DNA of 64,000 nucleotides from Apodemus sylvaticus (Eukaryota > Chordata > Mammalia > Rodentia > Muridae), in contig NC_067481.1 of assembly GCF_947179515.1 (NCBI RefSeq), forward strand, positions 83,838,015-83,902,014, read 5' to 3'. The notes below the pieces were generated by a model that made no database searches, had not been told where the DNA came from, and saw only the letters and a list, made by a program, of their open reading frames with translations. A program made the translations under genes and the position numbers. Of the stretch, positions 59,719-64,000 are shown one piece after another; the stretch's first letter is position 1; each line of letters opens with the position of its first letter.

Positions 59719-60793
59719 TTACTTTCTTGCTTTTTCTAGGGTGTAGTTTCCCACCTTGTGTTGGAGTTTTCCATTTATTATCCCTTGAAGGTCTGGATTT
59801 GTGGAACGATATTGTGTAAACTTGGTTTTGTCATGGAATATCTTGTTTTTTTCATTTGTGGTAATTGAGAGTTTTGATGGGTATAGTATCCTGGGCTGGC
59901 ATTTGTGTTCTCTTAGGATCTGTATGACATCTGCCCAGGATCTTCTAGCTTTCAAATTTTCTGGTGAGAAGTCTGCTGTAATTCTGATAGGTCTGCCTTT
60001 AAATGTTACTTGACCTTTTTCCCTTACTAATTTAAGTATTCTTTCTTTGTTTTGTGCATTTTGTGTTTTGACCTTATGTGATAGGAGTAATTTCTTTTCC
60101 TGTCCAATCTATTTGGAGTTCTGTAGGCTTCTTGTATGTCCATGGGCATCTCTTTCTTTAGTTTAGGGACGTTTTCTTCTATAATTTTGTTAAAGATATT
60201 TACTAGCCTTTTAACTTGGGAGTCTTGACTCTCTTCTATCCTTAGATTTGGTCTATTCATTTTTTTCCTAGATTTCCTGGATGTGTTGGGCCAAGAGCTT
60301 TTTGCATTATCCATTTCTTTTGACTGTTGTGCCAATGTTTTCTATGGTATCTTCTGCACCTGAGATTCTCTTTTCTATCTGTTGTTGATACTTGCATCTG
60401 TAATTCCTGATTTCTTTCCTAGGTTTTCTATCTCCAGTGTTGTACCCCTTTGTGATTTCTTCAATATTTCAACTTCCATTTTTAGATCCTGGGTCATTTT
60501 GTTCAGTTCCTTCATCTGTAATTCTTTAAGGGCTTCCACCTGTTTACCTGTTTACCTGTTTACCTTCTACCTGTTCTTACCTGGTTTTTTGTTCACCTGT
60601 ATATCTTTAAGGGAGTTATTTATGTTTTCTTAAGGTCCCCTATGAGCATCATGAGATGTGAGTTTACATATAACTCTTGCTTTTCCAGTGTGTTGGTGTA
60701 TCCAGGACTTGCTGTGGTGGGAGAACTGGGTTGTGGTGTTGCCAAGTAGTCTTAGTTTCTGTTGGTAGGGTTCTTGAGCTTGCCTTTCACCAT
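59719..60793 (-). pseudogene. Host L1 ORF1 remnant
   Basis: Minus strand, start region at 60793 and C-terminal LEKARK with its stop at 59719. Readable blocks are NIFNKIIEENVPKLKKEMPM, DIQEAYRTPNRLDRKRNYS and MKARRSWADVIQILREHKC. A simple-sequence stretch at about 60535-60600 ('cctgtttac' units) has expanded in the coiled-coil region. Multiple stops and frameshifts make it non-functional. Confidence 0.85.
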
Positions 60794-61346
60794 TTGGTTA
60801 TCTCTGGTGTTAGTTGGTCTTGCTGTCTTTGGCTGGAGCTTGTCACTCCTGTGGGCCTGTAAGCCTGTGTCAGCACTCCTGGGAGACAAAGTCTCTTCTG
60901 GTGGGGATCTGTGTGCAGATGGCTGTGGAGCTCACTCCTCAACTCCCAGGTGCCGATAGTGATCTGGAGGCTCCTATCACAGCTGCTCCACTGTATTCCA
61001 GGTGCTCTCCTAGCCATTCCCCTCTAGTCATTGTAGAGAAAGTGGGGAATCTCACCTCTGTGCCCAGGGCTCAAGGTGCTGCTGTGAGATCACCCTCTCC
61101 TGGTGGGCAGTGCATAGAGGGAGGTGGAGCTGCCTGGCTCCCTGGTGCAAAAGGTAACAGGAAGTCTCCTGACCCAGCTGCTCGATTGTATGTGCTGTGT
61201 CCTCCTAGCTGTTCCCCTCAGGACAGTTATTGGAAAGTTAAGATCTCACCTCCATGCCCAGAAGTGAACGCACCTCTGGGAGATCACTGTCTCCTGGTGA
61301 GCCATGCACAGAAGGCTGTGGAGCTGCCTGGCTCCCAGGTGCAAAA

Positions 61347-61347
<1 letters not shown>
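60794..61347 (-). promoter_or_regulatory. Host L1 5' UTR with a second monomer family
   Basis: Tandem units of about 201 bp: 60980 and 61181 mark equivalent points ('ctgctccactgtat' and 'ctgctcgattgtat'), and 'gtggagctgcctggctcc' recurs at about 61121 and 61319. A partial unit adjoins ORF1. I see no similarity to the monomers at 15453 and 52925, so this is a different 5' UTR lineage. The 219-codon plus-strand frame over it is a GC-content artefact. Confidence 0.75.
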
Positions 61348-61379
<32 letters not shown>

Positions 61380-61453
61380 TTCTTTCTCTTTCTTCCTTCC
61401 TTCCTTCCTTCCTTCCTTCCTTCCTTCCTTCCTTCCTTCCTTCCTTCCTTTCT
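61348..61453. repeat. (TTTC)n(TTCC)n microsatellite
   Basis: Pyrimidine tract at the 5' end of the host L1; Phe/Leu/Ser or Arg/Lys/Glu-rich frames over it are artefacts. Confidence 0.95.
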
Positions 61454-62828
61454 CTATTTCTCTTTCTCTGTAGGTCTCTGTGTCTCTGTCTCTGTCTCTC
61501 TATTCCAAGGGTTTGGGTTTGGTTTTGGTTTTCCACTACAAATCAAAGTACAATAATTTTGAAAGAGATCAAACCAAAAGGAAACAAAGAAAAAAAATAT
61601 ATATATAAAACCTAGTCCTTATGTACATGGTTTACATGATTCTAATTCTTTCATAAGTATTTTCATCAGTGTATGTTATTTATACAAAATAATGGGCTTT
61701 AATATGACATTTTATACATATACATAAAGAATTTAATCATATTAGCCCATACTTATTACTCTCTTTTTTTCTCTTTCTAAAGGAAATTCCCTTCTTTTCA
61801 TAACTAACTCTTTTTACACAAACACATATATGTCTGTGTGTATTATATATATTATATTATTATATATTATATATATATATTACACACATATATGCATACT
61901 AACATGTTTTTCATGTTTATTTGTTTTGATGAACACTTACTCTCATTAGTTGTTACTGGAATGTATGTAGTTTTTTTAAATACAAGCAGGTGTACATTAC
62001 CAGTCATTGCATCACTAAAGAAAACATATTTGCATACCTCACAAACTGTGATTTACTTCTTAGTCTCCTGGGAGGGCAGGTAGCTGTAGGCTCATAGGTG
62101 TGGAGACTGTGTGCAGATAACCATAGCTCCTGTGCATTCAAGAGGCCAATAGCCATGCTATCGTGTCATTTTTGGAAGTCAGTGTTCTATTCCCATCCTT
62201 AACTTCTTTCCTGGAGCTCTTATAACCTTCCCATCCTCAATTCAGTAATGTTCTTTGACCCTTGAAGGAAAGTTATAAATTTTCCACTTATGGCTAGGTA
62301 TTGAACAATAATTTATTCTTTTACTGATTGTAAGTCATTGGAGTTACCATTGACCATTGCAAAAATTCTCTGCTTTAAAAAATATATTTTATCCTCCTCT
62401 GAGATGATCATAGAGCTTGATAAAAATCATAGGAATAAAAATATTTTTATGTATTCTTTACTTTCCTCTAAAGGAAAATAGTGATCATAACTTTTCTGTT
62501 TTTCAGAATCATGGTCATGATTCCTCTAGTCTTTCCCTGATCCCATTTTCCTTTGACAATTTTTCCACCTTGTTTTCTATCCATTAGTGTTTCAAAGCCA
62601 AAATGTAACCCAGATCCCTGATAACTTCTTCCCACCAACTACTCTCATTACTGATTTCTCATCAGTCGTGAGACATTAACTGGTTATGTTCTGCTATTCT
62701 ATTGAAAAAATGAGTACTTATTGCACATCATTTATTCCTAAGCAATCACTTTCTAAATCTTAGGTATTCATTTAAAATAACTTTTGTTTATATTGTGTGT
62801 TGGGTGGTTAATTCACAGAGAATATAAT
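61454..62828. other. AT-rich DNA, nothing recognised
   Basis: No gene or transposon recognised. It contains TA-rich tracts at about 61594-61606 and 61840-61882. Confidence 0.5.
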
Positions 62829-62884
62829 ACATACACACATACATATTTACATACATACATATGCATATATACATGCACATATAT
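62829..62884. repeat. ATAC/ATGC-type simple repeat
   Basis: Irregular ATAC, ACAT and ATAT units next to the 3' end of a minus-strand B3-type SINE, probably grown from its tail. Confidence 0.8.
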
Positions 62885-62904
62885 CTGTCAGTGTTTGCAT
62901 TTAA

Positions 62905-63087
62905 AGAAACCTTTATTACATTTATTTGGCTGGGAGGTACACTTATCCAACAGTGTCTCTGTGGAGGTTAGAGTCTATTTGGAATTTGGTTCATTGCCTC
63001 CACCTTGTGGGTCCCAGGAATTAAATTTTGTTCATCAGGCTCAGCACCCAGCACCTTTACCCACAGAGCCATCTTGCAGGTCCTACT
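62905..63087 (-). mobile_element. B3/B2-type SINE
   Basis: Antisense: 'ctttattacattt' tail complement, 'ctctgtggaggttagag', 'ccaccttgtgggtcccagga', 'gttcatcaggctcagcaccc' and the tRNA-derived end 'cacctttacccacagagcca' followed by 'tcttgcaggtcct'. The order fits a full-length B3 element. The degraded internal promoter would read leftward. Confidence 0.8.
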
Positions 63088-64000
63088 TAGTATTTCTTTT
63101 TTAAGTCCCGAGGCACATACTATTTCAATTATGTAAGAAAAATGCCTCCATGTGTTTGAAAGGTCTGCTCCATCTGATGAAAGGATTTCACATAATAATA
63201 CCGAGCTGTAGCTGTTAAAATTAGCACATCTTTCAGTAATATTTAAGGAAATGCTCCAAAAGACTACAGTGGGGTCAAATGAAGTATCAGCCAGTTTTAG
63301 AACTGTAGAAAATAAGGCATGAACTTTTTTGATTTAATAGATTAAATATGAGTGTGACAATAAGTCATAGCTTCTTCCTTTCTAAATCTGTAAGTATTAT
63401 GTAATTATTATTATAAATTTTGAGTTAAAACTTAGGGATGTCTACTGGATACCAGATTTTTAATTTCTTGATAACTGTGTAAGATAAATATTTTACAAAT
63501 GGTGAAATTAGACCCAAATAAGATATAAACTCTTAAGAAATAGTCTAGGCTGTCACAAAATTCATGCATTAAAATTATACTAGATATAACAAAATATCTC
63601 ATCAAATTGAGACAATCAAGAGTTAATTTCCAGGTAAAAATCAATTATCCTGAACCCTAATTCAGTAAGATTCCTAGCCTCTCTAGCAATGAACTACCAA
63701 TTTCAAGAGTGCCTCCTTTTTTATCCTGTAGTTTGCTTCTGAATCACTTGTCTTCCCTGGCAGATCAGTTTGTCCTCTTGTCAAACAGCTGCATGGTTCG
63801 CTGTCACTGTCCTTGTCTCCATCTTGGCTGGATTTCAGATGAATGTCAGCTCTATTCCTTACTCTTGTCTTAAATGCTTGCCTTCTCCACTCCATACAGT
63901 CTGCCCATGAGATCATGACACAGACACTGTCTTTTCCCATGGCAACATATCCACCCGCTCACTAACCCAACAATACTAAATTCCTTCTGTAAACACTGAG
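63088..64000. other. AT-rich DNA, nothing recognised
   Basis: No gene or repeat family that I can support; the 85-codon minus-strand frame at 63683-63940 has no recognisable domain. Confidence 0.45.

Larger units (their letters stand above)
47700..61347 (-). mobile_element. Old full-length LINE-1 split by three nested L1s
   Basis: The minus-strand L1 segments 47700-48838, 53345-53535, about 54790-57124 and 58908-61347 join in the correct L1 order: 3' UTR and ORF2 C terminus; ORF2 next part; ORF2 RT and linker; ORF2 endonuclease, ORF1 and 5' UTR. Their lengths sum to about 6.1 kb, one full-length element. Each gap is filled by a younger L1 (48854-53329, 53536-54789, 57134-58898). The host copy is the most diverged. 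The joint at 53535/54790 is the least certain, because it sits in a mutated stretch. Confidence 0.75.

Noticed and set aside
60814..61473. 219-codon plus-strand frame
   Set aside because: It runs antisense through the monomer repeats of an L1 5' UTR and into a microsatellite; no protein family resemblance.
61246..61615. Overlapping frames of about 100 codons on both strands
   Set aside because: Their length comes from the (TTTC)n(TTCC)n tract joined to GC-rich L1 5' UTR sequence.
1..64000. CRISPR arrays, tRNA or rRNA genes, bacterial operons
   Set aside because: No regularly spaced direct repeats, no cloverleaf-forming intact tRNA and no prokaryotic gene organisation. SINE heads derive from tRNA but are decayed.

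Overview
The window looks like non-coding nuclear DNA from a muroid rodent, most likely a murine. It is AT-rich, contains no host gene that I can support, and is dominated by LINE-1 (L1) insertions. The rodent assignment rests on L1 ORF1/ORF2 proteins of mouse/rat type, on 5' UTRs built from ~200-bp tandem monomers, on old Lx-type L1 3' UTRs, and on remnants of rodent SINEs (B1-, B2/B3- and ID/B4-like). The youngest L1 copies match neither the house-mouse nor the brown-rat active L1 as I know them, so another murine genus is plausible; this is inference.

Layout. 1-3.9 kb: mostly single-copy DNA with simple repeats, an old murid repeat and an old L1 3' end. 3.93-7.20 kb: a young 5'-inverted (twin-primed) L1 with perfect target-site duplications (TSDs). 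7.2-10.3 kb: no feature recognised. 10.3-15.4 kb: several truncated L1 pieces, one of them 5'-inverted, and an old SINE. 15.44-21.46 kb: a full-length plus-strand L1 (two 5' monomers, ORF1, ORF2, 3' UTR) with a perfect 17-bp TSD but broken ORFs. 21.5-30 kb: mostly unique AT-rich DNA with a possible old LTR, MIR-like remnants, microsatellites and old repeats. 30.0-31.3 kb: an ancient mammalian L1 containing an ID/B4 SINE. 31.5-37.7 kb: an older, nearly full-length minus-strand L1. 38-45.7 kb: mostly unique.

45.7-61.5 kb is the most structured part. First comes an L1 that has only its 5' 1.7 kb and no 3' end. Then, from 47.7 to 61.35 kb, the pieces of one old full-length minus-strand L1 (summing to about 6.1 kb) are interrupted by three later L1 insertions: a 4.5-kb element with an inverted filler in ORF2 (48.85-53.33 kb), a 1.25-kb 3' fragment that seems to carry a 3' transduction (53.54-54.79 kb), and a second 5'-inverted element (57.13-58.90 kb). 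61.35-64 kb: a pyrimidine microsatellite, unique DNA and a B3-type SINE.

The genes present are L1 genes: ORF1 (an RNA-binding coiled-coil protein) and ORF2 (endonuclease plus reverse transcriptase). No copy has both ORFs open, so none is autonomous as read. The interest lies in insertion mechanics (twin priming, template switching, transduction, nesting) and in the diversity of L1 5' UTR promoters. I found no undescribed protein system.
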